From contig NW_026705483.1 of assembly GCF_029867415.1 (NCBI RefSeq), forward strand, positions 124,001-188,000: a stretch of 64,000 bases of DNA, read 5' to 3'. Positions 52,717 through 64,000 of this stretch are shown here, one piece after another. Position 1 is the first letter of the stretch. Each line of letters starts with the position of its first letter. The DNA comes from Vicia villosa. Lineage: Eukaryota > Streptophyta > Magnoliopsida > Fabales > Fabaceae. The translations under genes and the position numbers were made by a program. Under the pieces are notes generated by a model that saw only the letters and a program-made list of their open reading frames with translations, made no database searches and was not told the DNA's origin.

Positions 52717-55700
52717 GCTTGGTATAACTGTCCATGGCATAGAGCAGTCATACGTTTTTCTTCGATTAAGTTCAACTGATCGTATCTGCTTTGACACCAT
52801 TCAGCCTCTAATAACTTAGTTTCCATGAGGACTCTCATTGATGGTATTTCAACTTCTACGGGGAGCACAGCTTCCATGCCGTATACTAGAGAAAAGGGAG
52901 TTGCCCCTGTTGAAGTATGCACTGAAGTACGATACCCATGTAAAGCAAATGGCAGCATTTCGTGCCAGTCTTTGTAAGTGACGACCATTTTCTGGACGAT
53001 CTTCTTAATGTTCTTGTTGGCAGCTTCAACGGCGCCGTTCATTTTTGGTCTGTAAGGAGAAGAGTTATGATGCTCAATCTTGAATTCCTCGCATAATTCT
53101 TTCATCATTTTGTTGTTCAAGTTCGAACCATTGTCAGTAATGATCTTGATGGGAACACCATATCGGCAAATGATGTTATTCTTGATAAACCTCACAACCA
53201 CTTGTCTTGTAACGTTGGCGTAAGATGCTGCTTCGACCCATTTGGTGAAGTAATCAATTGCCACCAGGATGAAACGATGACCGTTTGAAGCCTTTGGTTC
53301 GATCATCCCAATCATGTCGATACCCCACATGGAAAAAGGCCATGGAGATGAGAGAACGTTGAGTAGAGTCGGTGGCACATGGATCTTATCTGCGTAGATT
53401 TGGCACTTGTGACATCTCTTCACGTGTTTACAACAATCAGATTCCATTGTCAACCAATAGTATCCTGCTCTTAAGATCTTTTTGGACATTGCATGCCCAT
53501 TTGAATGAGTTCCAAAGGACCCTTCATGCACTTCATGCATTAACATGTCTGCTTCATGTCTATCCACGCATCTGAGCAAAACCATGTCGAAGTTGCTTTT
53601 GTATAGCACATCTTCGTTCAGGAAGAAACTGCCAGAAAGCCTCCTTAGAGTTTTCTTATCTTTGTTTGATGCCCCTAGTGGGTACTCTTGAGTTTGAAGG
53701 AAGCGTTTGATGTCGTGAAACCACGGTTTATCATCGATGACTGCTTCGGTTGCAAACACATAGGCGGGCCTTTCAAGGCGCATAATTCTGACTTTAGGCA
53801 TATCATTCCAATGATTGACTTTGAACATGGAAGATAGAGTAGCCAAAGCGTCTGCCATTCGATTCTGATCTCAAGTTATATGATGCAATTCAACCTTGTT
53901 GAAGAAAGTCAACAGACGTCTTGCATAATCTCTGTAAGGAATCAAGCCAGGGTGGTAAGTTTCCCACTTGTCTTTGATTTGGTTGATCACGAGGGCTGAA
54001 TCTCCATATATGTCGAGGATCTTGATCCTTAAGTCAATGGCTTCTTCGAGACCCATGATACAAGCTTCATATTCTGCGATGTTGTTGGTACAATCAAATA
54101 GCAATCTGGCAGAGAACGGGATATGAGTACCCTTGGGAGTGATGATGATTGCCCCAATTCCATTGCCAAAAGCGTTTACTGCTCCATCAAAAATTAGGCC
54201 CCATCTTGATCCAGGATCAGGACCTTCTTCAGGTAACGGTTCGTCACAATCTTTCATCTTCAAGTACATGACATCTTCGTCAGGAAAGTCGAACTTGAGA
54301 GATTGATATTCATTAATTGGTTAATGCGCCAAGTGATCGGCGAGAATGCTTCCTTTGACCGCTTTTTGAGCACGGTACTCAATGTCATACTCAGATAACA
54401 ACATTTGCCATCGGGCAATCCTTCCTGTTAAGGCAGGCTTTTCAAAGACGTACTTGATCGGATCCATTTTGGAGATTAACCAAGTAGTATTGCTGATCAT
54501 GTATTGGCGGAGACGTTTTGAAGCCCAAGCCAAAGCACAACATGTATTTTCGAGCATGGAGTAACGAGACTCACAATCTGTGAATTTCTTACTCAGGTAA
54601 TAGATGGCATGCTCCTTCTTACCGGTTTCATCTTGTTGTCCAAGCACACAACCCATGGATTCTTCTAACACGGTAAGGTACATGATTAGTGGTCTTCCTT
54701 CAACTGGAGGAATCAATATTGGTGGTTCTAACAGGTATTCCTTGATACTGTCGAATGCTTTCTGGAAATCTTCAGTCCATACAACCCCTTGATCTTTGCG
54801 GAGAAGCTTGAAAATTGGCCCACAAGTAGCAGTCATTTGAGAGATAAATCTGGAGATGTAATTCAATCGTCCAAGAAATCCTCTTACTTGCTTTTCAGTT
54901 TTTGGTGCAGGCATTTCTTGAATAGCTCTGACTTTGTCGGGATCTACTTCAATACCTCTTTGGCTGACAATGAAACCCAAGAGTTTTCCAGATCTAACCC
55001 CAAAAGTACATTTGTTAGGATTCAAGCGAAGCTGATATTTCCTTAGTCGTTGAAACAACTTCAAAAGGTATTCAATATGTTCCTCTTCTGTGTTGGACTT
55101 GGCTATCATGTCGTCCACATAAACTTCAATTTCTTTATGCATCATGTCATGAAAGAGAGTAGTCATTGCCCTTTGGTAAGTTGCGCCTGCATTCTTTAAT
55201 CCAAACGGCATCACTTTGTAGCAAAAGGTACCCCATGGGGTGATGAAAGATGTCTTCTCCATGTCTTCGGGAGCCATCTTGATCTGATTATAACCGGAGA
55301 ACCCGTCCATGAAGGAAAAGACGTTGAACTTAGCGGTGTTATCAACCAGCATGTCGATATGTGGTAATGGAAAGTCATCTTTTGGACTGGCCTTGTTCAA
55401 GTCACGGTAGTCAACACACATTCTGACTTTTCCATCTTTCTTCGGAACTGGCACAATGTTGGCCAACCATTGAGGATGCTCTGAGGTGACTAGAAAACCT
55501 GCGTCGAGCTGTTTTTGAACTTCCACTTTGATCTTGTTAGCCATATCAGGGTGAGTCCTTTGCAATTTCTGCTTAACCGGCGGACATTCTGGATTCAATG
55601 GCAAGTAATGCTGAACAATATTGGTATCCAACCCAGGCATGTCTCGGTAGGACCAAGCAAATACGTCAACATATTCTTTGAGAAGATCTGTCAACTTACT

Positions 55701-55941
55701 CTTGATATCAGCATCAAGCAGCGATCCAATGGTCACTTCTTTTTTGTCTTCTTCAGAACCCAAGTTGATCTTTTCTAAAGGCTCTTTGTGAGGCAGAATG
55801 GCTCTTTCCTCGTGCTTAAGTAATCGGGAGATCTCGTCCGGGATCTCCTCTTCTTCCTCTTCTTCGGCTTCGAACACAGGAAACTCAAAGTTGTGAGAGG
55901 GCATAGGGTTATTGCATTCAATGGGTTTATCAATAGTAAAT
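52717..55941 (-). pseudogene. pol: Ogre B pol: reverse transcriptase, RNase H, second RNase H, integrase
   Basis: Exon 2 starts after the TGCAG acceptor at 55942. An acidic leader precedes RT (VFSFMDGFSGYNQ, YVDDMIAKS), RNase H (YLTVLEESMGCVLGQ), the second archaeal-type RNase H (IFDGAVNAFGN, EYEACIMGL, GDSALVI) and integrase (HHCC finger, MWGIDMIG, TDNGSNLN, GAVEAANK). A TAA at 54321 falls in AH*PIN, where E1 has Gln; a TGA at 53871 falls where E1 has Arg. Both are single C to T changes. The frame stays the same throughout, and the integrase is split by element C at 52716. The two RNase H domains place it in the Tat lineage. Confidence 0.93.
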
Positions 55942-56290
55942 CTGCACATATGATTTATATTTGTTTCAGAAAATTTATGAATGCAAGAGTGTATGCAGAT
56001 TTTTTTTGAAAAGATTTTTTTTTGGTTTTTTAGGATTACCATTTCAAGAAAAAGCAAAAAAATAAAACACATAGCGTAGGGAATTCAAAATGACACTTTA
56101 TTTATGATTCATTTTTGAAACAAAGCTCTAAACATAAACTCATTTGTCTTGGGCAGGACAAAGAGGGAAACTTTTAAAACATAGCCCTATACACAAAGTT
56201 ATTTGGGCGGAACATTTAAAAGCAAAGCCCTATAAAACATCTCTCTGCTTTGGGCCAGGCAGGAGGTCAAAATAACAGCGAGGTGATTAC
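55942..56290 (-). other. Predicted intron of Ogre B
   Basis: In sense, donor GTAATC is at 56290 and acceptor TGCAG ends at 55942 (349 nt). Removal joins the gag-pro frame to the pol frame in phase 2, as in E1. Both 5' and 3' parts are A/T-rich. A splice-dependent switch between gag-pro and pol expression is known for Ogre. Confidence 0.65.
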
Positions 56291-57261
56291 TTTGAGCGGC
56301 GAACAACATTCGGAACGTCGGCAGCTTTCTAGTAGCAACGAACTCCTCTGTGTATTATGTATTCAGGAAAATTCCCCTCAGAATTATCTTCAGTATTAAC
56401 ATTGACCGCTGGTCGAGCAGGATTTGAAGGTCCTGGTTTGTCACCCTTGTTCTTTGTAGAGTTGAAACGGTCTTCTTCTACTTCTTGAAGAGCATAAGAT
56501 GAGTCACAATCTTCAGAATTTTCAGGATGTAATTCCCAGTCTTCAGGATGAAGAGACTCATTGTCAGAGACACTTTCCGAGTCAACTGCGGGGCCATCTT
56601 CCCCTTCATCTTCAAAAATGGCATTTATGTGATAATAACCATCTTTAGGATTATAAATCTTGGTAGATGCATTGAAGCCGAAATCTTCAGTAATTTCAGG
56701 CTGCTGAGAAAATTGATAGGGCTGATAAGCCTCTTCTGGTTGACTATTATATTCAAAGGAATCTCCCCATCCAGTCGGTTGGATGTCTTCAATCGCAATC
56801 TTTGAACTTTCAGGTGCAGTGTATTTCACCATATAATCAAATTTTCCACTTGGTTGTCCCAAGGTGTCCCAAACCTCTGCAGGAATAGGCGGAATTTCTT
56901 TAGCACTTGTTTTCTCTGAAGGAGGATATGGTTCTTCCTGAGATATGTATCCCGAGTCATTGAGATAACATTTCCATTCTTCTTCAGGATCGGAGAGGCC
57001 TTCTTCGATGCATTCTTCAATAAGGACATTGACCTGTTGAGGAATTGGGTTAAGGAATCCTCCACTAATGAATGTTTCTTTGATCGGACGAAGGGTTTCA
57101 TCCTTCTTAGTGCAGTTCGAAAACATCGGTGAACATCCGAGTCATGCTCTGGTTTCATTGTTGGTAGGGATCACAACTTGCCCCCAGCCAGTGGTAGTTC
57201 CATCTTTTACTACTTTTACTGCCTCTTTGTAAGAAGAGATTGACGCTTTCTTTTTGGAAGA
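56291..57261 (-). pseudogene. Ogre B post-protease linker
   Basis: An acidic, Ser/Glu-rich polypeptide of unknown function between protease and the intron. It contains one VWDTLGQPSGKFDYMVKYTAP module ending PTGWGD (about 56752-56870), which is triplicated in E1. Stops in frame at 57262 (TAA), 57142 (TGA) and 56329 (TAG) break it, while the frame is otherwise continuous with protease. No catalytic motif is seen. Confidence 0.75.
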
Positions 57262-58251
57262 TTAGTCTTCTAAAGAGAGACCTTGGAACTGAGTTCCTTC
57301 CACATCATCAGCACCAATGAAAGAGAAATTGGATAAATGACTCACCACTAAGGCTTGTTCCCCACTTATTGTTACCAATTTTCCATTTGTTACAAATTTT
57401 AACTTTTGATGGAGCGTAGAAGTTACTGCCCCTGCTTCGTGGATCCATGGTCGTCCTAACAGACAGCTATAAGCAGCTTGAATGTCCATGACCTGGAAGG
57501 TGATTTGAAATGTATGTGGACCAATTGTCATGGGAAGGTTGACTTCTCCGATAACAGATTTTCGTGATCCATCAAATGCTTTGACTACTACACCACTGAA
57601 CTTCATAGGCATTCCTTGGTAAGATAAACGAGCAAGAGTCGTCTTTGGCATCACATTCAAGGAAGATCCGGTGTCTACCAATACATTAGATAAAGAATCT
57701 GACTGACAATTCATAGAAATGTGTAGAGCAAGGTTGTGATTTCTGCCCTCCTCGGGGAGTTCTTCATCACAGAAGCTTAAATTGTTGCAAGCTGTTATGT
57801 TAGCTATTATCCCATCAAAGTGATCAACAGTCACATCATGATCCACAAAAGCTTGATCTAATACTCTCATCAGGGCTTCCCTATGGGCTTCAGAATTTAA
57901 AAGAAATGAAAGTATTGAGATCTTTGAAGGAGTCTGCATAAGCTGATCCACAATCTTGTATTCACTTCTTTTGATAAGCTTCAAAATTTCATCAAAGTCA
58001 GGATAGACATTGGTTCCACTGGATTGGCCAACATCAGTGCTTGTATTACTGATAGGAATTTCCACAGGATTCCCCACTGGTGTATTAACAGGATTTTGCC
58101 TGGTTGCGGGAGCAATAGGCTGCTTTGGAGGTAGTGGAGTGTACACACGTCCACTTCTTGTTACTCGACTCACATCAACGATGTTCACGACAGATGAAAG
58201 AGTAGGTAAAGGAACTTCTTGTCCATCCTTTATCATTGTTGCATTGTAGTT
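57262..58251 (-). pseudogene. pro: Ogre B aspartic protease
   Basis: The retropepsin signature is VLVDTGSSLNVMP (about 57640-57680), followed by VKAFDGSRKSVIGEV and the C-terminal CLLGRPWIHEAGA (about 57430-57470). It would cleave the Gag-Pol polyprotein. It is in frame with gag upstream, from which a TAA at 58252 separates it. The N-terminal 100 residues form a Pro/Thr-rich spacer. Confidence 0.88.
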
Positions 58252-60315
58252 TTATGGAACTGCCTTGTCAGAGTCATAAGGAACAGGTCCAGGTAGACAA
58301 ATGATCAAAGGAGCAACAGGAACCCTTGGCTTGTTGTAAGTAACTTCTATGCGCTCAGGCATGTTGAAATAAGGAACGATGACGTTAACTTTAGGCATTT
58401 CCGAGTTGATATCTGAGACTAAAAGCTCCTGCGGACAACATCCTATCATGTTGACTTCATCTTCATTCCTATTTCTGTAGATCTGAATAGTACCATTATC
58501 CAACAGAACTTGGAGATCTCTTCTCACAATCGAACATCCATGAGGATCTACACAACATATGCTACAGGAACCGTAGTGATGCTGGCGAAAACTCTGCCCT
58601 TGACAGAGAGTAGCGTGCATTTGTACCATATTTGCTCTTGAGAAATTGATGTTATAGACTCGATATGGACCAGGACATCCATACACCATGTTTACAACAT
58701 GCCCTCCATGATTGGGCAGCGGATTTGCTTGCACATTAGGATTCAAATTTCTGAAAGAGAGAAGATTAGATCTAACCAACCTCTGAACTTCATATTTCAA
58801 AGCTATGCAATGCTCAAGATCATGGCCAGGTGCTCCTTGATGATAAGGGCATGAGACCTCAGCTTTGTACCACCATGGAAGTTTCTCAGGTACTGGTGGT
58901 GGTGCTTTAGTTTGAACAAGACCTCTTTCAATCAAAGCAGGGTATAATTCTGTGTAGGTCATTGGAATTGGATCAAACTGTGGAGCTCTTTGTACACGAT
59001 TCTGATTGTTGTTAAACTGTTGAGCCTGTTGTCGAGGCTGTTGTTGTTGAAACTGCGGGATAAATCCCGGATTTGGTGTTGTATTAACGGCTGGTGCGAT
59101 AGCAGCAATCTGTCGTTGACGATTGACATTTGCTCTTGGCTTTCCTTGGGATACCATGTCAACACTTTGTTCTTTCTTCTTTGGGAAACCACTTCCGAAC
59201 TTTTTGGTTCCGCTTGAAGATCCACCTTCTTTAGTTAGACGTCCGGTTCGGACTCCTTCTTCTAGACGCATCCCCATGTTTACCATTTCGATGAAATCAC
59301 TTGGAGCACTAACAATCATGCGTTCATAGTAAATTGGGCCAAGAGTATTCAAGAAGATCTTTGTCATCTCTTTCTCTTTTAACGGCGGATTAATCTGAGC
59401 AGCAGTTTCTCTCTATCGTTGGGCATATTCTTTGAAAGCTTCATGGTCTTTCTGAGCCATGGATCGAAGCTGATCTCTGTCTGGAGCCATATCCGAGTTG
59501 TATTTGTATTGTCGGACAAAGGCCTCGCCTAGGTCGTTGAAAGTTCGAATGTTAGTGCTATCCAAACCTGTGTACCACTTCAGTGCGGCACCAGTTAAAC
59601 TGTCTTGAAAGTAATGGATAAGCAACTGATGATTATCTACATAAGTAGACATCTTCCTAGCATACATCACAAGATGGCTTTGTGGAAAAGAACTACCTTT
59701 GTACTTCTCAAAGTCAGGGACCTTGAATTTAGCAGGTATTTGTACACTGGGAACTAAACATAGCTCCTGGGCATTCTTTCCAAACAAATCTTTCCCACGA
59801 ATAGCTTTAACTTCTAGTTGTATCTTGTTGAATTGTTTTTGGAGATCTTCCACAAGGTTTCGCTGATTTGTGCTATCACCTTGATCATGATAAATCTCAT
59901 TGCCATCATAAGGAACAGTGTGAACCGTAGGGGTCGGAACTGTCATAGTGGGTTGAGAGAGTGCCATAGTGATTTGGGAAAAAGTTACCCCTGAATGTGG
60001 AATAAACGCCGAACCTTGCGTTGCAGGCGCTTCAGTTGTGGTTGTTTGAACCCCAGAGAAATTATGGCGGAAACCTGCACCAAAGCTGAAAGGCGTGCCC
60101 CAACCTTCTGGCATAGAGAAAGATGGAATGCTGAATGCAACTGTAGAAACTGGAGTAGTGACTTCAGATGTTACCGTTGCTTGACTGTTGGGTGGCGGCT
60201 GCTGATTCTGTGCGGCCATTAGGGAGTCAACCAGAGTAGTGAGACTTTCCAATTTTTCCTGAAGGGTGGTCACTATACCACGGAGCTCAATATTCTCTTG
60301 TTCAGAGTGTTCCAT
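58252..60315 (-). pseudogene. gag: Ogre B Gag
   Basis: The structural capsid protein. The start chosen is MEHSEQENIELRGIV (60315), opening a coiled coil. A Pro/Thr/Gln-rich segment precedes the Gag core FKVPDFEKYKG...HYFQDSLTGAALKWY. A TAG at 59413 replaces the Trp of QRWRE, which is intact in element C. The core resumes with MTKIFLNTLGPIYYERM, then a Gln/Asn-rich stretch and a CPYHQGAPGHDLEHC knuckle (about 58800-58845). It ends at a TAA (58252), after which the same frame continues into protease. Confidence 0.88.
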
Positions 60316-60623
60316 TACTCTTCTTCTGCTTGAACGAGTATTGTATCTGTGATCTGATTGCGAGCGTGGTCGAGAAACTTTGAGACGCGACAGCTTGACG
60401 ATCTATTGGAGAAAGATCCAAAAGATGAGACTCTATACAACAGACTCGATATGCAGAATGATGTATGCAAAAAAGAAATTTATGATTTTTCCAAACATTT
60501 TAAAGATTATTTTCTTGCAAACATTTGAACACAAACTATTCTTTTATTGAAATAATGGGAAATGTTACAACATTGGAGCATAGCTCCTTACAGAAGCAAA
60601 TGATAAATAAAAGCTAAATAATC
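60316..60623 (-). other. Ogre B spacer between ORF1 and gag
   Basis: About 308 bp of noncoding AT-rich sequence. Nothing further is seen. Confidence 0.6.
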
Positions 60624-62153
60624 CTAAGCATCTTCATCAGACGAAGAACCAAATGCGTTGTGCAGCTTGAGCTTCAGGATTTCTTTCCCATAGTGAGCTT
60701 TCAATTCGGCCTTTTCGGTCTTCAGCTTGTCAACAACATTCTTCCAGTCGTCAGGAGTTGGAGCGTTGCTCGTTGAGCCTTCAAACTTTTTCTTGCTTTC
60801 TTTGATGTACCTCTTGATTGCAGCGTCTTTCTGACGGATCTTCTCATCTTTACTCATGAGTCATCCATCTTGATAATAGAGAGTTTCTTCGTGATCTTTC
60901 ACTCTTTTCTTCAACTTTCTATTTTCCACATCAGTTTTACGAAACTTTTCTTCCCAAGCATCTTTTTCTAACCTCATCTTGGCTAAAGTGTCTTGGTATT
61001 CCTCCATAGTGGGAATGTTGGGCCGTTGAGATACCACTGGGAACATGGGTTTTTCATAAGCATAAGGCATTTGAAACTCCTTTGCTCTTTTCTTTACCCA
61101 GCAGGTGTAGGCGTCCATGGTAATGCAATTTCTTGCCTCACCTTTTTATTTCCATCGGACGTCGTAGCAAGCTCTCACCATTCTTGTTTTCAACCTTTGA
61201 GGATTATCCCCTTCTCGGTAGAAGTAGCCTTCCACTGTGGGACCAATGGGTTTAGTTGAATTTGCATACCCGAGTTGTCGTCGGGCTAAGACCGGATTGT
61301 AGTTAATTCCCCCTTGTGTACCAATGAGGGGTACGTTGGCGAACTCTCCACAACTATCAATGGTTTCTGTACCACAGCGAGCCAAGGTATACCAATGAAT
61401 ATCATTATTAGTAAGAGACATAAGTCTTCGAGGCCAACGCGAACTTTCTCGGTTTTCCGTGAAAATAGGAGACTCAGGTAAGTGTGAAACAATCCATTTG
61501 AACAACAAAGGTGCACAACATACAATGATTCCACCGCCTTGGCGATTCCTATGATGGACAGAGAAATACATGTCACCAAGCAATGTCGGAACAGGATTTC
61601 CATTCAAAAAGATTTTTATGGCGTTGATATCAACAAAGTCGTTGACGTTAGGAAACAGAACCAACCCATAGATGAGCAAGGCTAGTATAGCTTCAAAAGC
61701 TATCATGCTACCAGTTTCGATGAAATCAAAGGCTTTCTTTATTAGGAAGTGTGAAGTTAAACCCGGGAGGTTTCCTTTGGTAGTCCAATTACTCTCTACT
61801 TCAGATTTCTTCAAGTGGATACTTGCTGCAATGACGTGTGACTTAGGAATGGCTTCCAAACCATTGAAGGGTATTTTGTCATACACAGGAATACCCAAAA
61901 AATTGGCATATTCTTCCAAGGTCGGTACCAACTGGTAGTCTGGAAAGGTAAAACACCGGTAGACGGGATCATAAAACTGAACCAGAGTTTTGAGAAGTCC
62001 TTCATCAACATGAGTGTTCAGGATAGGCAAAAGCTTTCCATAACTTTTCCTAAAATCGGAAGGATCTTGTACAGAAGATGCTAACTCTCTTAGTTTTTCC
62101 ACATCAGGCGCCTTGAAACCGTACTTTTTGGTATGCCTTTTTACCCCTTCCAT
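60624..62153 (-). pseudogene. Ogre B ORF1 (extra ORF before gag)
   Basis: Ogre elements carry an ORF of unknown function between the leader and gag, and this matches in position and size (about 509 codons). The N-terminal 335 residues look globular, with FYDPVYRCFTFPDYQLVPTLEEY and GNPVPTLLGDMYFSVH, and resemble plant mobile-domain-type sequences. The C-terminal 170 residues are charged coiled coil (KMRLEKDAWEEKFRKTD, then KTEKAELKAHYGKEILKLK) ending in an acidic SSSDEDA tail. Stops at 61146 (TAA) and 60861 (TGA) interrupt it without a frame change. The start ATG at 62153 is the first in frame. A structural or RNA-binding role is possible but unknown. Confidence 0.8.
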
Positions 62154-62282
62154 AACTAAATCCTATAATGTTTGCAAAGAAAATTCTCTAAATTTTTTTG
62201 GAAAAATCATGTTTTTATGGAAAAAGATGGGTTTTTTAATGAATGTATGAATGCATGGATGCATGAATGCCACATATTCAAA

Positions 62283-62373
62283 CATGGTAAAGCAAACATG
62301 GTAATGCAAACATGGTAACGCAAACATGGTATTGCAAATATGGTATTGCAAACATGGTAATACAAACATGGTA
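62283..62373 (-). repeat. 15-16 bp CAAACATGGTA tandem repeat in Ogre B leader
   Basis: Six to seven imperfect copies of CAAACATGGTAATG or CAAATATGGTATTG lie about 130 nt upstream of the ORF1 ATG. In sense they read TACCATGTTTG, so each copy contributes an upstream ATG. Confidence 0.75.
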
Positions 62374-62950
62374 CACATAGGTTCAAAGTTCCAGCGTCAC
62401 GAGCATGAGGTCAGAGAACCAAACATGGGATAGTACTAGGGGTTAATCACCTGCACAACATGTTCTACTGATACGTCAGAGTCTACATTTTTCTTTCGGA
62501 TATTACCGGCTTGCACGACTGAACTTGTGAGCCAGCAATATTCTCAAGAAAAACTCGTCTGAGTGTGGCTCTCCGCATGACAACTAATCCAAGTCTACAC
62601 CTGAATAGTTTCTGCGCCACAACCTAATAAGGCCAGGATGGGTTGGGGTTCTACGGCCAACTTAGCTTCTATAGTTCAATGAAAGCAATAATGTCTTTGC
62701 TACGAAACATGCTAAACATATATTACGAACAAGGAACCTCCACTGAGCGGAAGGATTCTCACGTACGCCTGTACATGACTATACCCTCCACCTAATTCTT
62801 ATGTGTACTTAATCCAGGTTAGGATTTGTCCATAATGTATCACTTGTAACAGAACCACACATGTAACAGAACCAGAACCACACATGTAACACAAATAAAA
62901 ACATAACAATTAGAATTAACCCTTCCTTTGGAAACAATAAAAAGATGGTT
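62374..62950 (-). other. Ogre B leader
   Basis: A noncoding leader between PBS and ORF1. ACATGTAACAGAACC-like words repeat at about 62845-62890. No gene is seen. Confidence 0.6.
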
Positions 62951-62968
62951 CCCCAGTGGAGTCGCCAT
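62951..62968 (-). other. Ogre B primer binding site
   Basis: Sense TGGCGACTCCACTGGGGA, six bases from the LTR end at 62975. This is the Ogre-type PBS, which I recall being assigned to tRNA-Arg. Its 3' 14 nt have an exact complement in the 3' UTR at 38771-38784. Confidence 0.9.
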
Positions 62969-62974
62969 TTTTCT

Positions 62975-64000
62975 GTCGCGGGGAAAAATCGTATCTTTTT
63001 TCGGGATGAGATACCTGATGCCTTCTTTGGGCTCGAGTGCTCAAAAAAATGATTTTTCTTTTGTTTCGACCAAACTTTTTATTGTTTCCAAAGTAGGAAA
63101 AGGAAAAAAGCTGCAATAACCTTAAAAGTGGGGGAGAGATCTTGGGTAAGAGGGTTGGTTATACGAAGGGAAGGTATTAGCACCTAACGTATCTATAGTA
63201 CTCTATAGGCTTCTTTGTTATGTTTGTTTCATTCTATGTTATGGAGAGGTTCTTCTGAGATAGGTGGGACCTAGGGTGTTTGTTTGATTATGCTCGCAAA
63301 GATCATCGCAATCTTCTGCATACATATCCCTTAGAGGGAATCAGAGCATCTGTAGCTCGGGGTCTACGGGTGCTAAGGTTTGAGTGGTTTGAGGGAGAAG
63401 TTTTGCTCGCCAAGGATACGACCTTGTGCCTACGTATTCTCAAAGGGATGTTGAGAAAGTCAGAGCAATCGTAGTTCCCACTTATGCTAGTGGAAGCAAA
63501 GGATAAGAGACAAATGTCATCTTAATGTTCGATGTATCTAATCTATATCATCACATACATCTGTTTGATTTTTGTTTCAAAATCTTTTCATTATAAGCCC
63601 TGGGCCATGCCACTTATGGTGCTTAGAATGATAAAGATGTTTTTTTTTAGCCAGCCTTGTGGCAAAAACTTTCAATGAAGTCAGCCTTGTGACAAAAAGT
63701 TTTGATTAATCAGCCAGCCTTGTGGCAAAAGTTTCAACGAAGTCAGCCTTGTGACAAAAACTTTGATTAATCAGCCAGTATGGTGGCAAAAAGGTTTGAT
63801 TGATTAGCCAGCCTTGTGGCAAAAAAGGTTAAGTTGATTGATTGATTGTTTGTGATGATATAGAAGAGATACTCCTATCATAGAGATGATAAATGTCTAA
63901 TCTCATAGGGTATTTGATTTGGATATTGGGGATGCTTATAAGAAGCCCGTGGGTCCTTGTACGAAGCCCAAGAGGAGGCTATCCGGGGGTCCTTGCATTG
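62975..64000 (-). repeat. Ogre B 5' LTR, first 1026 bp on the plus strand
   Basis: It starts TGTCGCGGGG and runs off the window. It includes the GCCA/GTCA hairpin array (about 63649-63820) and the first 50-bp repeat unit (63960-64000). It is about 99% identical to 33911-34930. Confidence 0.92.

Larger units (their letters stand above)
33911..64000 (-). mobile_element. Ogre B: nearly complete Ogre element with nested element C
   Basis: Minus-strand order from the right: 5' LTR (from 62975), PBS, leader, ORF1, gag-pro, intron, RT-RH-aRH-INT, 3' UTR, polypurine tract, 3' LTR (to 33911). Without C the internal region is about 12.5 kb and the LTRs about 5 kb, a normal Ogre size. The 3' LTR lacks its final 93 bp. 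The overlapping parts of the two LTRs (33911-34930 and 63068-64000) differ at only about nine sites, so they belong to one young insertion. Nine in-frame stops are scattered over the coding region, with no frameshift visible. Confidence 0.93.

Overview
The window reads as intergenic plant nuclear DNA made almost entirely of nested LTR retrotransposons. The giant Ogre/Tat-type Ty3/gypsy elements (about 5 kb LTRs, an extra ORF before gag, two RNase H domains, an intron before RT, PBS TGGCGACTCCACTGGGGA) together with a Sirevirus of the SIRE/Maximus type point to a legume, most likely a large-genome member of the Fabeae (pea, vetch, faba bean or grass pea). The exact species is inference. I see no convincing host gene, rRNA, functional tRNA or CRISPR array.

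Layout. 1-4163: two Ogre LTR pieces joined head to head (1-1361 minus, 1362-4163 plus). 4164-4668: unassigned AT-rich DNA bracketed by a 12-bp inverted repeat. 4669-11698: element E1, a 5'-truncated plus-strand Tat/Ogre relative (protease tail/linker, intron, RT-RH-aRH-INT, long 3' UTR, first 248 bp of its 3' LTR). 11699-21268: a minus-strand Sirevirus (3' LTR, multiple polypurine tracts, intact env-like ORF, broken gag-pol) sitting in the E1 LTR and itself cut in gag by Ogre A. 21269-29549: Ogre A, minus (complete 3' LTR, 3' UTR, integrase part). 29550-33910: 5' LTR, PBS and start of a Tekay-like chromovirus, plus strand. 33911-64000: Ogre B, minus, nearly complete (3' LTR lacking its last 93 bp, 3' UTR, INT-RT, intron, pro-gag, ORF1, PBS, start of the 5' LTR). 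40878-52716: element C, an 11.8-kb gag-only Ogre/Tat derivative nested in the integrase of B, with 5-bp target duplication GCTTG and two 2971-bp LTRs about 99% identical.

How the parts work together. Each Tat/Ogre element would make Gag, protease, RT, two RNases H and integrase from one spliced or unspliced genomic RNA. B keeps every part in consistent frames but carries nine in-frame stops and no visible frameshift. C has lost pro-pol but keeps gag, PBS, polypurine tract and LTRs, so it must have moved using enzymes from a relative.

The most interesting signal is not protein coding. All four Tat/Ogre elements carry arrays of small RNA hairpins in the 3' UTR, and the Ogre LTRs carry more. 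The stems change by compensatory double substitutions while the loops stay fixed, and wobble pairs generally work only on the element's sense strand. The clearest case is a trio just after the integrase stop: a 6-8 bp variable stem, an A4 bulge and a small CCY-GAAA-GGG cap. A and B also carry in the 3' UTR an exact 14-nt complement of B's primer binding site. I do not know of a description of these as an RNA system; that is the candidate novelty here.
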